Shown here piece after piece: positions 1 to 7,961 of a stretch of 15,996 nucleotides of DNA. Origin of the DNA: Clostridia bacterium (GTDB lineage: Bacteria > Bacillota > Clostridia > Christensenellales > Borkfalkiaceae); NCBI GenBank assembly GCA_017631725.1, contig JAGBSS010000158.1, positions 1-15,996 on the forward strand. The letters are read 5' to 3'. The position numbers and the translations under genes are program-made. The stretch's first letter is position 1. Each line of letters opens with the position of its first letter. The notes beneath the pieces are model-generated. The model was given only the letters and a program-made list of their open reading frames with translations. It was not told the origin of the DNA and ran no database searches.

Positions 1-116
1 GTGGAATTGTATATTTTTGTTAGTATTTTAAAGGTGTTTTTAATTGTGAATAACTTTTCTATTAACGTTTATAAAATTAAAAAAATGTGAATTAAAAAAT
101 TTTGTAATTTATAAGA

Positions 117-145
117 TTGTTTTAAAATAGTTTTCGTGTTATAAT
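117..145 (+). promoter_or_regulatory. Promoter of rsmG, predicted leaderless
   Basis: A -35 box TTGTTT (117-122) and a perfect -10 box TATAAT (140-145) are separated by 17 bp. With normal sigma-A spacing, transcription would start at about 152, which is the A of the rsmG ATG. No Shine-Dalgarno is visible before the ATG, and a stop codon lies in frame at 128-130. The upstream 116 bases are AT-rich and show no gene. Confidence 0.6.
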
Positions 146-151
146 AAAATT

Positions 152-835
152 ATGAAAGAACTTTTTTTTGAAAAAAATTTTAATTTATCAGATAAACAGA
201 TAGAAAAATTTGAAAGTTGTTATAATCTTTTAATAGAATATAATAATAAATTTAATATTACTGCAATAACTGATAAAAAAGAAGTGTATATTAAGCATTT
301 TATAGATAGTATTTTAAGTGAAAAAGAATTTAACAATTATTCACTTTTAGACGTTGGATCAGGCGGTGGATTTCCTGCAATTCCACTTAAAATAGTCAAT
401 GAAAACCTAACTGTTTCTATGCTTGAGGCAACTGAAAAAAAGTGTGAGTTTTTAAGGGCAGTTGTTAATAACTTAAATCTTACTAACGTTAACGTTATTA
501 ATGGTAGGGCAGAAGAATTTGCTTTAAAAAAAGAGTATAGAGAAGGTTATGATATTTGCTCTGCAAGGGCTGTTGCAAGGCTTAATATTTTAGCAGAATA
601 TTGTATGCCGTTTGTTAAAGTTGGCGGTACGTTTTTAGCATTTAAGGGTGAAATTGGTTTAGAAGAATTATCAGAAGCGGAAAATGCTATTAAAACCTTA
701 GGTGGACAAATAGATAAAATAGAAGAATTTGATTTATTTGGTAATAAAAGGTACGTTATTCACGTTAAAAAGATTAAACGTACCGATTTAAAATATCCCA
801 GAAAAAATGGTCAGATAAGGAAAAAGCCTTTATGA
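152..835 (+). CDS. rsmG: 16S rRNA (guanine527-N7)-methyltransferase RsmG
   Basis: This SAM-dependent cytosolic enzyme (GidB) methylates N7 of G527 in the 530 loop of 16S rRNA. At 227 aa it has family length. The N-terminal helical part aligns with the family (NITAIT at about 36-41, then KHFIDS). The SAM-binding loop LLDVGSGGGFPAIPL is at 65-79, SARAVA at 137-142, and the usual basic tail with KYPRK and KPL is present. The start at 152 fits family alignments, no alternative start exists upstream, and it lacks a Shine-Dalgarno; the promoter placement suggests a leaderless message. The stop overlaps the next gene as ATGA. The gene often lies beside mnmG near the replication origin, but that neighbour is outside the window. 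Confidence 0.95.
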   Translation: MKELFFEKNFNLSDKQIEKFESCYNLLIEYNNKFNITAITDKKEVYIKHFIDSILSEKEFNNYSLLDVGSGGGFPAIPLKIVNENLTVSMLEATEKKCEFLRAVVNNLNLTNVNVINGRAEEFALKKEYREGYDICSARAVARLNILAEYCMPFVKVGGTFLAFKGEIGLEELSEAENAIKTLGGQIDKIEEFDLFGNKRYVIHVKKIKRTDLKYPRKNGQIRKKPL

Positions 836-1305
836 CGGAAAACTTGAATTTAAATATTTTAAAAACAGCCTGTGTAACAGGTCATAGAAAACTAAAATTA
901 GATTTTAATGCTAATTTATTAGAAGAAAAGTTAGTTGAAATTATAAAAAGTGGTTATAGAAACTTTTTAATAGGTATGGCAGTTGGGTTCGATTCAGTTT
1001 GCTTTAAAATATTAAAAAAGTTAAGGGAAATTTACAATTTAAAACTTATTGCTTGTATTCCCTGTGAAAATCAAGAAAAAAATTTTAGTGAAAGGGAAAA
1101 AATAGAGTATTTTGAAATGTTATTAGATGCAGATCAAAAAATTTACCTTTCTAAAGAATACAAAAAAAACTGTATGAATTTAAGAAATTTTTATATGGTT
1201 GATAATAGTTCGTTAGTAATTGCATACTTAAAAGAGCAAAAAGGTGGCACTTTTAACACGGTAAATTACGCAAAACGAAAAGAAAAAGAAATTGTCTACG
1301 TTTAA
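832..1305 (+). CDS. SLOG-family protein of the YpsA/DUF1273 type
   Basis: A 157-aa protein with hallmarks of the SLOG Rossmann-like superfamily, YpsA branch: TGHR at 16-19, GMAVGFD at 48-54, IPCENQEKNFS at about 76-86, the run RNFYMVDNSSLVIAYL at about 118-133, and GGT at 138-140. SLOG proteins are thought to bind nucleotides or nucleotide-derived ligands; B. subtilis YpsA has been linked to cell division, but no reaction is settled for this branch. It overlaps rsmG by 4 nt (ATGA), with an AAGG element about 11 nt upstream, so it is translationally coupled and co-transcribed. A terminator follows at 1367. Family assignment is confident; function is not. Confidence 0.82.
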   Translation: MTENLNLNILKTACVTGHRKLKLDFNANLLEEKLVEIIKSGYRNFLIGMAVGFDSVCFKILKKLREIYNLKLIACIPCENQEKNFSEREKIEYFEMLLDADQKIYLSKEYKKNCMNLRNFYMVDNSSLVIAYLKEQKGGTFNTVNYAKRKEKEIVYV

Positions 1306-1366
1306 AAAAGATAAATTTTTGAGAAAAAATATACCTTTATAAACATTATATATATACGCGCGGGCG

Positions 1367-1394
1367 AAAAGGCAAAACTTTTTGCCCTTTTTTT
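1367..1394 (+). terminator. Rho-independent terminator after the SLOG gene
   Basis: The arm AAAAGGCAAAA can fold with TTTTGCCCTTTT, with one bulged C, and runs into a seven-T tract. It separates the rsmG operon from the ABC operon promoter. A GC-rich alternating run lies immediately upstream (1347-1362). Confidence 0.75.
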
Positions 1395-1401
1395 GTGTTT
1401 T

Positions 1402-1440
1402 AAAAAAAATTTTAAAAAAAATTAAAAAATTTTTAAAAAA
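1402..1440 (+). promoter_or_regulatory. Phased A-tracts upstream of the ABC operon promoter
   Basis: Four A-runs lie at 1402-1409, 1414-1421, 1424-1429 and 1435-1440. Their centres are 12, 9 and 11 bp apart, close to one helical turn, so the stretch should be intrinsically curved. It ends 14 bp before the -35 box, where UP elements or curved activating DNA act. Confidence 0.55.
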
Positions 1441-1454
1441 GTAGTGAAAAACGC

Positions 1455-1483
1455 TTTACAACTTTAAAGTAATGAAGTATAAT
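1455..1483 (+). promoter_or_regulatory. Promoter of the amino-acid ABC operon
   Basis: TTTACA (1455-1460) and TATAAT (1478-1483) are separated by exactly 17 bp. The expected start is near 1490, giving a leader of about 70 nt before the receptor ATG at 1564. The -10 box sits inside an inverted repeat. Confidence 0.75.
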
Positions 1484-1496
1484 ACAATTACTTTAA
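1464..1496. promoter_or_regulatory. Inverted repeat over the -10 box, probable operator
   Basis: TTAAAGTAAT (1464-1473) and ATTACTTTAA (1487-1496) are perfect 10-bp inverted arms with a 13-bp spacer holding the -10 box. A further copy pair, TTAAAGT then AAAGTAA, lies at 1501-1517, and the left arm overlaps the palindrome ACTTTAAAGT (1461-1470). A repressor bound here would block RNA polymerase. The YerC/TrpR-type product of the same operon is a plausible binder, but this is inference. Confidence 0.5.
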
Positions 1497-1563
1497 CAAA
1501 TTAAAGTGCTAAAGTAAAAAAGAAAAAAAATTATTAAATCATTTATTTAAGGAGAGACCTAAA

Positions 1564-2364
1564 ATGAAAAAGAGCAAAATTTTAACACTTATTATGGTAT
1601 GCGTAATGGCAATCACATCTATCTTTTCTTTAGCAGCTTGTGGCGCAAAAGCAGAAGACGTTAAGAAAATAACTGATGCAGGCAAAATTGTAGTTGGTAT
1701 AACCGATTATGAACCAATGGACTACAAAGATGAAAGTGGTAAATGGATTGGCTTTGATGCTGAACTTGCAGAAAAATTTGCAGCACAACTTGGTGTAACT
1801 TGTGAATTTGTAGAAATTAACTGGAATAATAAAGTAGCAGAAATTAAATCTGGTCAAATCGACCTTATTTGGAACGGTATGACAGCAAGCAAAAAGCTTG
1901 GCAAACAAATTGATTTCTCTGTTTCTTATGCTAAAAATGCTCAAGTAGCAGTAGTAAAATCTAACAGTGCAATTGCATCAAAAGCTGATATCGCAGCTGC
2001 AAAAGTAACAGCTGAAGCAGGTTCTGCAGGTGAAACCGTAGCAGAAGATGAAGGCTTTAAAAATTACGTTCCAGCTGAGAGCCAAGAAAAAGCACTTATC
2101 GAAGTATTATCTGGCACTTCTGAAGTTGCAATAATAGACATTACAATGGCTCAAAGCGTAATTGGTAAAGGTTCTTATGCAGATTTAAAAATTGTTGCAG
2201 ACGTTTCTTATGGCGATGAAATCTTCGCAGTTGGTTTAAGAAAGAACAGTGACCTTAAAGCAGTTTTAGATGCTTTCTTAAAAGCAGAATATAAAAATGG
2301 CACTATTGGTGAGCTTGCATTAAAATATGGCGTAGGTATCAATACAGAAGCATTAGCAGACTAA
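1564..2364 (+). CDS. Amino-acid ABC transporter substrate-binding lipoprotein
   Basis: This 266-aa extracellular receptor belongs to the polar amino-acid binding family (SBP_bac_3). A basic start and hydrophobic helix lead to the lipobox LAAC, with Cys26 as the lipidated residue. The mature domain opens with a typical KIVVGITDYEPM strand, followed by WIGFDAELAEKFA and a GQIDLIWNGMTAS segment that places ligand-contacting residues in lobe 1; AIIDIT marks lobe 2. A strong AAGGAG site lies just before the ATG. It is first in an operon with a permease and ATPase. The ligand (basic, polar or sulphur amino acid) cannot be decided from these motifs. Confidence 0.93.
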   Translation: MKKSKILTLIMVCVMAITSIFSLAACGAKAEDVKKITDAGKIVVGITDYEPMDYKDESGKWIGFDAELAEKFAAQLGVTCEFVEINWNNKVAEIKSGQIDLIWNGMTASKKLGKQIDFSVSYAKNAQVAVVKSNSAIASKADIAAAKVTAEAGSAGETVAEDEGFKNYVPAESQEKALIEVLSGTSEVAIIDITMAQSVIGKGSYADLKIVADVSYGDEIFAVGLRKNSDLKAVLDAFLKAEYKNGTIGELALKYGVGINTEALAD

Positions 2365-2381
2365 TAATTAAAAGGTAAACA

Positions 2382-3071
2382 ATGGAAGAGTTTGTAAAGG
2401 TAATTTCCCAATTAGCAAGTGGATTTTCCGTATCGCTCATATTGTTTACGATAACTTTAATAACAGCGATTCCTTTGGGGTTACTTATCTCATTTTGTTC
2501 AATGAGTAAAGTTACCCCAATACGCATATTTACAAAAGTTATCGTTTGGATATTACGCGGAACACCATTAATGCTACAACTATTTATAATATACTACGGG
2601 CCAGGATTAGTTGGCTGGTTTAACTGGTCTTCATTAAACACCGGTTGGACTTGGTTTGATAAAACGTTTGATCCTAGGTTTATTGCATCTATTATTGCGT
2701 TTGCTATCAACTATGCGGCATATTTTTCCGAAATTTTCCGTGGTGGAATTCAAAGCATTACAAAAGGTCAAACAGAAGCGGGACAAGTTTTAGGTATGAC
2801 AAAGGGGCAAATTTTCTCAAAAATAGTTCTTTTACAGGTAATTAAAAGAATTGTTCCCCCTATGAGCAACGAAATTATAACGCTTGTAAAAGATACGTCA
2901 CTTGCAAAAACTGTAGGTGTTCTCGAATTAATTTTCAGGGCACAAGATTTTCTTGATGATGGAATAATTTGGCCTTTCTTATGTGCAGGTTTATTCTATT
3001 TAATATTTGTTGGTTTGTTAACTATAATATTTAACAAAATAGAGAAAAAATTATCTTATTTTAAGGCTTAG
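2382..3071 (+). CDS. Amino-acid ABC transporter permease
   Basis: A 229-aa inner-membrane subunit of the HisM/GlnP family. About five hydrophobic segments are evident (roughly 14-39, 50-72, 100-118, 140-180, 195-217). RGTPLMLQL at 59-67 is the conserved family signature. The EAA loop that docks onto the ATPase is at about 132-155, starting EAGQVLGMTKGQ. It starts 17 nt after the receptor gene with an AAAGG element and ends 2 nt before the ATPase gene, so the three are one transcription unit. It probably works as a homodimer, since only one permease gene is present. Confidence 0.93.
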   Translation: MEEFVKVISQLASGFSVSLILFTITLITAIPLGLLISFCSMSKVTPIRIFTKVIVWILRGTPLMLQLFIIYYGPGLVGWFNWSSLNTGWTWFDKTFDPRFIASIIAFAINYAAYFSEIFRGGIQSITKGQTEAGQVLGMTKGQIFSKIVLLQVIKRIVPPMSNEIITLVKDTSLAKTVGVLELIFRAQDFLDDGIIWPFLCAGLFYLIFVGLLTIIFNKIEKKLSYFKA

Positions 3072-3073
3072 AT

Positions 3074-3925
3074 ATGGCGTTTTTAGAAATTAAAAATTAT
3101 AACAAAAAATTTGGCGAATTAAAAGTTTTAAAAGGTATAGATTTATCCATTGAAAAGGGCGAAGTCGTTTCAATTATCGGTTCTTCTGGTAGCGGTAAAA
3201 CCACCCTTTTAAGGTGTATTAACTTTTTAGAAACCCCAGACGTTGGGGAAATGATTTTAGATGGGGAACTTTTGTTTTCCGATTTAGAATCTAAAAAATA
3301 CACCGAAAAAATCTTGCGTAATAAAAGATTAAACTTTGGCTTAGTATTTCAATCTTTTAACCTTTTTCCGCAATATAACGTGTTAAAAAACTTAACTTTA
3401 GCACCTACTCTTTTAATTAAAACTAAAGCAAAAAAATTAAAAGAACAATTAAAAGGTCAAGGCAAAAAGTTTTTAGAAATTAAAAAAGAAATAAAAGAAT
3501 ACGTTAATTCAGAAAGAGAAAGAATAGAAAAAGAAGCATTAATTTTATTAGAAAAAGTAGATTTAACGGAAAAGAAAAATTCTTACCCGTGCGAACTTTC
3601 AGGTGGTCAACAACAACGTGTGGCAATAGCAAGAGCACTTGCTTTAAAGCCGAAAATACTCTGTTTTGACGAGCCGACAAGTGCGCTTGACCCAGAACTT
3701 ACGGCAGAAGTTTTAAGGGTTATAAAGTCGTTAAAAGAAGGCGACCGCACAATGATTATAGTAACGCACGAAATGGGCTTTGCAAAAAGCGTATCGGATA
3801 AAGTTGTATTTATGTCCGAAGGTATAATTGCAGAACAAGGCTCGCCAAAAAAATTATTTACAAACCCCAAGACAGAGGCACTTAAAAATTTCCTTGCAAA
3901 CACGGGGGACAAGGAGGGAAATTAA
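3074..3925 (+). CDS. Amino-acid ABC transporter ATP-binding protein with charged insertion
   Basis: This 283-aa cytoplasmic ATPase of the GlnQ/HisP class has Walker A GSSGSGKT at 36-43, Q-loop Gln93, signature LSGGQQQR at 175-182, Walker B ILCFDE at 195-200, DPE after the D-loop, and switch His232. It powers the permease encoded 2 nt upstream. GlnQ-type proteins are usually about 240 aa. The extra length sits mainly between the Q-loop and the signature, at about 115-153, as a Lys/Glu-rich helical stretch that could form a coiled coil. The catalytic residues look intact, so the insert is probably a tolerated or regulatory addition to the helical subdomain. Confidence 0.93.
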   Translation: MAFLEIKNYNKKFGELKVLKGIDLSIEKGEVVSIIGSSGSGKTTLLRCINFLETPDVGEMILDGELLFSDLESKKYTEKILRNKRLNFGLVFQSFNLFPQYNVLKNLTLAPTLLIKTKAKKLKEQLKGQGKKFLEIKKEIKEYVNSERERIEKEALILLEKVDLTEKKNSYPCELSGGQQQRVAIARALALKPKILCFDEPTSALDPELTAEVLRVIKSLKEGDRTMIIVTHEMGFAKSVSDKVVFMSEGIIAEQGSPKKLFTNPKTEALKNFLANTGDKEGN

Positions 3926-4198
3926 ATGTCTGAAAATTTAGACAGAGAAGTTAAGGAATTATTTGAAACTTTGGCAAAAATAAAAAATGCAGAACTTTTA
4001 AACGATTTGTTTATAGACCTTTGCACAAGAAAAGAAGTAGATTCTATGGCACAACGTTTAAAGGCTGCAAAACTTTTAGCAGAAGGTGCAACTTACGAAC
4101 AGGTTATAGCAGAAACGGAGATATCTTCCGCCACCTTATCGAGAGTATCTAAAGCGTTAAAATACGGAAAAGGATATAAAGCTCTTTATAAAAAATAA
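3926..4198 (+). CDS. YerC/YecD-family TrpR-like DNA-binding protein
   Basis: A 90-aa all-helical protein matching the low-GC Gram-positive YerC/YecD branch of the TrpR superfamily. LFIDLCTRKEVDSMAQRL at about 25-42 is the family core. TYEQVIAETEISSATLSRVSKAL (about 56-78) is a helix-turn-helix: 'ISSATLSR' is the recognition-helix region. It has a strong AGGAGG site and begins directly after the ATPase stop, so it belongs to the ABC operon. Placement suggests local or auto-regulation, perhaps through the inverted repeat at 1464-1496; no family member's ligand or operator is assumed. Confidence 0.85.
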   Translation: MSENLDREVKELFETLAKIKNAELLNDLFIDLCTRKEVDSMAQRLKAAKLLAEGATYEQVIAETEISSATLSRVSKALKYGKGYKALYKK

Positions 4199-4205
4199 AA
4201 ATAGA

Positions 4206-4235
4206 AAAAGCGGGAGTAAACTTCCGCTTTTAGTT
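4206..4235 (+). terminator. Terminator of the ABC-yerC operon
   Basis: AAAAGCGGGAG and CTTCCGCTTTT form a hairpin with a TAAA loop and one G-T pair, followed by TAGTTT. It lies just after the yerC-type stop codon. Confidence 0.7.
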
Positions 4236-4237
4236 TA

Positions 4238-4267
4238 ATAAAAAGCCCACCGAACACGGTGGGCTTT
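4238..4267 (-). terminator. Terminator of nifJ, bidirectional
   Basis: AAAGCCCACCG (4242-4252) and CGGTGGGCTTT (4257-4267) make a perfect 11-bp stem with a 4-nt loop. On the minus strand it is followed by TTTTTATT, so it ends nifJ. On the plus strand it would also back up the preceding hairpin. Confidence 0.85.
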
Positions 4268-4279
4268 AACTTTTTAAGA

Positions 4280-7200
4280 CTATTTATCAGCTAAATGCTT
4301 ATATGCTTTAAGTCTTGCTTCGCTGTCCTTTTTAGTTGTTTCGAAAAGGTTTTCAGCAAGTTCTGGGCGAGCCTTCATTAAAGATGCATATCTGGTTTCG
4401 CCTAAAAGGAATGCCTTATAGTCTGCAACAGGATCTTTGCTATCTAAAGTGAAAGGATTTTTGCCTTCTTCTTCTAATGCAGGGTTATACCTGTATAATT
4501 GCCAGTAACCGCAATCAACAGCCTTTTTCTCTTCATCTTGAGATTTTGTCATATTAATACCGTGGTTAATACAAGGTGCGTAGCAAATGATAAGTGATGG
4601 GCCGTTATATCTTTCTGCTTCTTCTAAAGCGTTTAATAATTGTTGTTTATTAGCGCCCATAGCACATTGAGCAACGTATACGTAGCCATAACTCATAGCC
4701 ATCATACCAAGGTCTTTTTTCTTAACTCTCTTACCTGCAGCTGCAAATTTTGCAATAGAGCCGGTTGGGGTAGACTTACTTGCTTGTCCACCTGTATTAG
4801 AGTAAACTTCGGTATCTAAAACTAAAACGTTTACGTTTTCGCCACTTGCTAACACGTGGTCTAATCCACCGTAACCAATATCGTATGCCCAGCCATCGCC
4901 ACCGAAAATCCAAACGGAAGGTTTAACTAAACAATCGAGATTACCTTTAATATATTCTAAACCACTTTCTTTAGCAACTGCAGTTTTAACTAATTCTGCT
5001 GCAACTTTAGAAGCATCTGCATTATCTTTGTCTTGAATCCAAGTGTTAAATGCATTTTTGGTTTCTTGGCTAACGTTATCCATATTAGCAAGCATATCTT
5101 CTTCTATTTTAGTTCTACGAGCAGAAAGTGCTAAATTCATACCATAACCAAATTCTGCGTTGTCTTCAAACAAGCTGTTAGCCCAAGCAGGACCTCTACC
5201 TTTGCTGTTTACTGTGTATGGACAAGTTGGAGCAGAACCGCCGTAAATAGAAGAACAACCGGTTGCGTTTGCAACAACCATTCTATCACCGAAAAGTTGA
5301 GTTACTAACTTAACGTAAGGTGTTTCGCCACAGCCTGCACAAGCGCCAGAGAATTCGAATAATGGTTTGTTAAATTGTGATTTTTTAACACCTGTCATTT
5401 TAGCGGTAACTGCAGGGTCAACTTCTGGAAGTGATTCTGCAAAGTTCCAATTATCGTTTTCTTTAACTTCAAGTTTTGCAAGTGGAACCATATTTAATGC
5501 GTTGTCTTCTGCATTTGCTTTCTTTTCGCCTGCTGCAACTGCTTTCTTTAATGCGGTTTGGTTAACAGGACAAATATCAGCACAAACGCCACAACCCATA
5601 CAATCAAGTGGAGAAAGTTGAATTCTAAACTTATAGCCTGTTGCTTGCATAGCAGGTTTAACGGTAAAGCCTTCTGGAAGTTCTTTACTATCTTCTACTA
5701 ATACAGGGCGGATACAAGCGTGTGGACAAACGAACGAACATTGGTTACATTGAATACATTTATCAATATTCCATTCAGGAACTAAAACTGCAACACCACG
5801 TTTTTCATACTTGGTAGTTCCGGTTGGAACAACGCCATCTGGGTTAAAAGCAGAAGAAGGAAGTTTGTCGCCTTCTAAAGTAAGAATTGGGTGAACGATG
5901 TTTTTAAAGTATTCGTTATCTGCAACTTTTGCCATATTAGCACCAGAAGTGCTGGTTTTCCAAGATTCTGGAACGTCTATTTTAATAAGGTTTGCTTCTG
6001 CAGAGTCAATTGCGTTGTAGTTCATTTGAACGATAGCATCGCCTTTTTTAGCAAATGACTTGTAAGCCATTTTCTTCATAAATTCTACAGCATCGGTATA
6101 AGGAATAATGTTAGCAACCTTAAAGAAAGCAGATTGTAAAATAGTATTTGTTCTACCCTTTAAGCCAAGACCCGCTGCAATTTTAATAGCGTCTATAACG
6201 TAAAGGTTAATGTTTTTGTTAGCAATGTCGTTTTTAACTTTTGCAGGTAAAACGCTTTCTAATTCTTCTGCAGTTTTAGCAGAAGTGTTGAAAAGGAACG
6301 TACCGCCTTCTTTAATATCGCCGGTCATGTTATAACGGGTGATATAAGATGGGTTAGAACATTGAACAAAGTCTGCTGCGTCAATTAAGTAAGCAGATTG
6401 AATTGGGGTATCGCCAAATCTTAAGTGAGAAACGGTTATACCACCAGACTTTTTAGAGTCGTAGAAGAAATAGCCTTGAACGTATTTATCGGTGTGGTCA
6501 CCTATAATTTTAATAGAGTTTTTGTTTGCACCAACCGTTCCGTCTGAGCCAAGACCCCAGAACTTACAAGATACCGTGCCAACAGGAGCGGCATTGTATT
6601 GTTCGCTAAAGTCTAAAGAAGTGTTTGTTAAATCATCGTAAATACCAACGGTAAAGTGATTTTTTGGTTCTGCAAGTTCAAGGTTTTTGTAAACTGCGTA
6701 AACCATAGATGGGTTAAATTCTTTAGAACCTAAACCATATCTACCACCAACAACCTTAATATCGGTCATACCTTTTTCTAAAAGTGCAGAGCAAACGTCT
6801 AAATATAAAGGTTCGCCTAAAGAACCTGCTTCTTTAGTTCTGTCTAATACTGCAATTTTCTTAACCGTTTTAGGAAGAGCATTTACAAAAGCATCTATAG
6901 CAAAAGGTCTGTATAATCTAACTTTAAGCATACCAACCTTGTAGCCGTTAGCGTTCATTTTGTTAATAGTTTCTTCAACTGCATCTGCACCGCTACCCAT
7001 TAATACAACAACGTTTTCAGCATCTTCTGCACCAACGTAATCGAATAAGTGATAGTTTCTGCCGGTTAATGCGTTAACCTTGTCCATCATTTCTTGAACG
7101 ATAGCAGGGGTTGCATCGTAATATTTGTTAGCAGTTTCTCTGTTTTGGAAATAGATGTCAGAGTTTTGAGCAGTACCTTTTTGAACAGGGTGTTCTGGGT

Positions 7201-7819
7201 TTAATGCCCTTGCTCTAAAATCTTCTATATCCTTCATATCAACTAATGCTTTCATTTCATCGTAATCAATAGCATCAATTTTAGAAACTTCGTGACTGGT
7301 TCTAAAACCATCGAAGAAGTGAAGGAAAGGAACTTTAGATTTTAAAGTTGAAAGGTGAGATACAAGTGCTAAATCCATAACTTCTTGAACAGAGTTAGAA
7401 GCTATCATAGCAAAGCCCGTTTGACGGCAAGCCATAACGTCTGCATGGTCGCCAAAAATGTTAAGAGCGTGTGCTGCAAGAGCCCTTGCACTTACATGGA
7501 AAACCGTTGGGAGTAATTCACCAGCGATTTTATACATATTAGGAATCATAAGTAATAAGCCTTGGCTTGCGGTGTAGGTAGTAGTTAAAGCACCTGCCAT
7601 AAGTGAGCCGTGAACTGCACCTGCTGCGCCTGCTTCAGATTGCATTTCTGCAAGGCGAAGTTTTTGACCAAACATATTAACTCTGCCGTCTGCTGCCCAT
7701 TGGTCCGCAACTTCTGCCATAGGAGAAGAAGGTGTAATTGGGAATATAGCCGCTACTTCGCTGAAAGCATAGGCTACGTGACTGGCGGCGGTGTTTCCGT
7801 CGATTGTCAATTTTTTCAT
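4280..7819 (-). CDS. nifJ: Pyruvate:ferredoxin (flavodoxin) oxidoreductase
   Basis: This 1179-aa single-chain PFOR oxidizes pyruvate plus CoA to acetyl-CoA and CO2, reducing ferredoxin or flavodoxin in anaerobic energy metabolism. The N-terminal pyruvate-binding domain has PITPSSPMAE (about 27-36) and Arg112 in the SARALAAH segment. The two-cluster ferredoxin domain has Cys 688/691/694/698 and 740/743/746/750. The proximal cluster and TPP domain begin with CAGCGE (Cys827 and Cys830). The thiamine-diphosphate motif GDGWAYDIGYGG starts at about 974, then SNTGGQ, and a late Cys occurs in CYAPCINHG. Length is normal for the family and nothing appears broken. It has its own promoter and a GGAGG site, and is transcribed divergently from ecfA1. 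Confidence 0.98.
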   Translation of the reverse strand: MKKLTIDGNTAASHVAYAFSEVAAIFPITPSSPMAEVADQWAADGRVNMFGQKLRLAEMQSEAGAAGAVHGSLMAGALTTTYTASQGLLLMIPNMYKIAGELLPTVFHVSARALAAHALNIFGDHADVMACRQTGFAMIASNSVQEVMDLALVSHLSTLKSKVPFLHFFDGFRTSHEVSKIDAIDYDEMKALVDMKDIEDFRARALNPEHPVQKGTAQNSDIYFQNRETANKYYDATPAIVQEMMDKVNALTGRNYHLFDYVGAEDAENVVVLMGSGADAVEETINKMNANGYKVGMLKVRLYRPFAIDAFVNALPKTVKKIAVLDRTKEAGSLGEPLYLDVCSALLEKGMTDIKVVGGRYGLGSKEFNPSMVYAVYKNLELAEPKNHFTVGIYDDLTNTSLDFSEQYNAAPVGTVSCKFWGLGSDGTVGANKNSIKIIGDHTDKYVQGYFFYDSKKSGGITVSHLRFGDTPIQSAYLIDAADFVQCSNPSYITRYNMTGDIKEGGTFLFNTSAKTAEELESVLPAKVKNDIANKNINLYVIDAIKIAAGLGLKGRTNTILQSAFFKVANIIPYTDAVEFMKKMAYKSFAKKGDAIVQMNYNAIDSAEANLIKIDVPESWKTSTSGANMAKVADNEYFKNIVHPILTLEGDKLPSSAFNPDGVVPTGTTKYEKRGVAVLVPEWNIDKCIQCNQCSFVCPHACIRPVLVEDSKELPEGFTVKPAMQATGYKFRIQLSPLDCMGCGVCADICPVNQTALKKAVAAGEKKANAEDNALNMVPLAKLEVKENDNWNFAESLPEVDPAVTAKMTGVKKSQFNKPLFEFSGACAGCGETPYVKLVTQLFGDRMVVANATGCSSIYGGSAPTCPYTVNSKGRGPAWANSLFEDNAEFGYGMNLALSARRTKIEEDMLANMDNVSQETKNAFNTWIQDKDNADASKVAAELVKTAVAKESGLEYIKGNLDCLVKPSVWIFGGDGWAYDIGYGGLDHVLASGENVNVLVLDTEVYSNTGGQASKSTPTGSIAKFAAAGKRVKKKDLGMMAMSYGYVYVAQCAMGANKQQLLNALEEAERYNGPSLIICYAPCINHGINMTKSQDEEKKAVDCGYWQLYRYNPALEEEGKNPFTLDSKDPVADYKAFLLGETRYASLMKARPELAENLFETTKKDSEARLKAYKHLADK

Positions 7820-7862
7820 GTTTTACCTCCGAATAAATGTATATAATGCTATAACATAAAGT

Positions 7863-7891
7863 ATTATACATATTAAAGTGTAAATAGTCAA
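7863..7891 (-). promoter_or_regulatory. Promoter of nifJ
   Basis: On the minus strand, TTGACT (7886-7891) and TATAAT (7863-7868) are separated by 17 bp. The start is near 7856, giving a leader of about 37 nt with GGAGG at 7826-7830 before the ATG. Confidence 0.8.
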
Positions 7892-7961
7892 CGAAAAGGC
7901 AAAATTTTTCTTATAGAAAAAAGAAAAAAACAAAGGGTTTAAAAAAAAGACCTTTCTTTCC

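Noticed and set aside
1444..1460. cre-like catabolite control site (TGAAAAACGCTTTACA) at the ABC promoter
   Set aside because: Spacing is TG-N5-CG and the right half is off by one base, so it does not fit the 14-bp CcpA consensus; it mostly reflects the -35 box region.
7610..7846. 78-codon plus-strand open frame opposite the nifJ start
   Set aside because: It is antisense to a well-conserved PFOR N-terminus, has no family resemblance or ribosome site, and its composition follows from nifJ codons.
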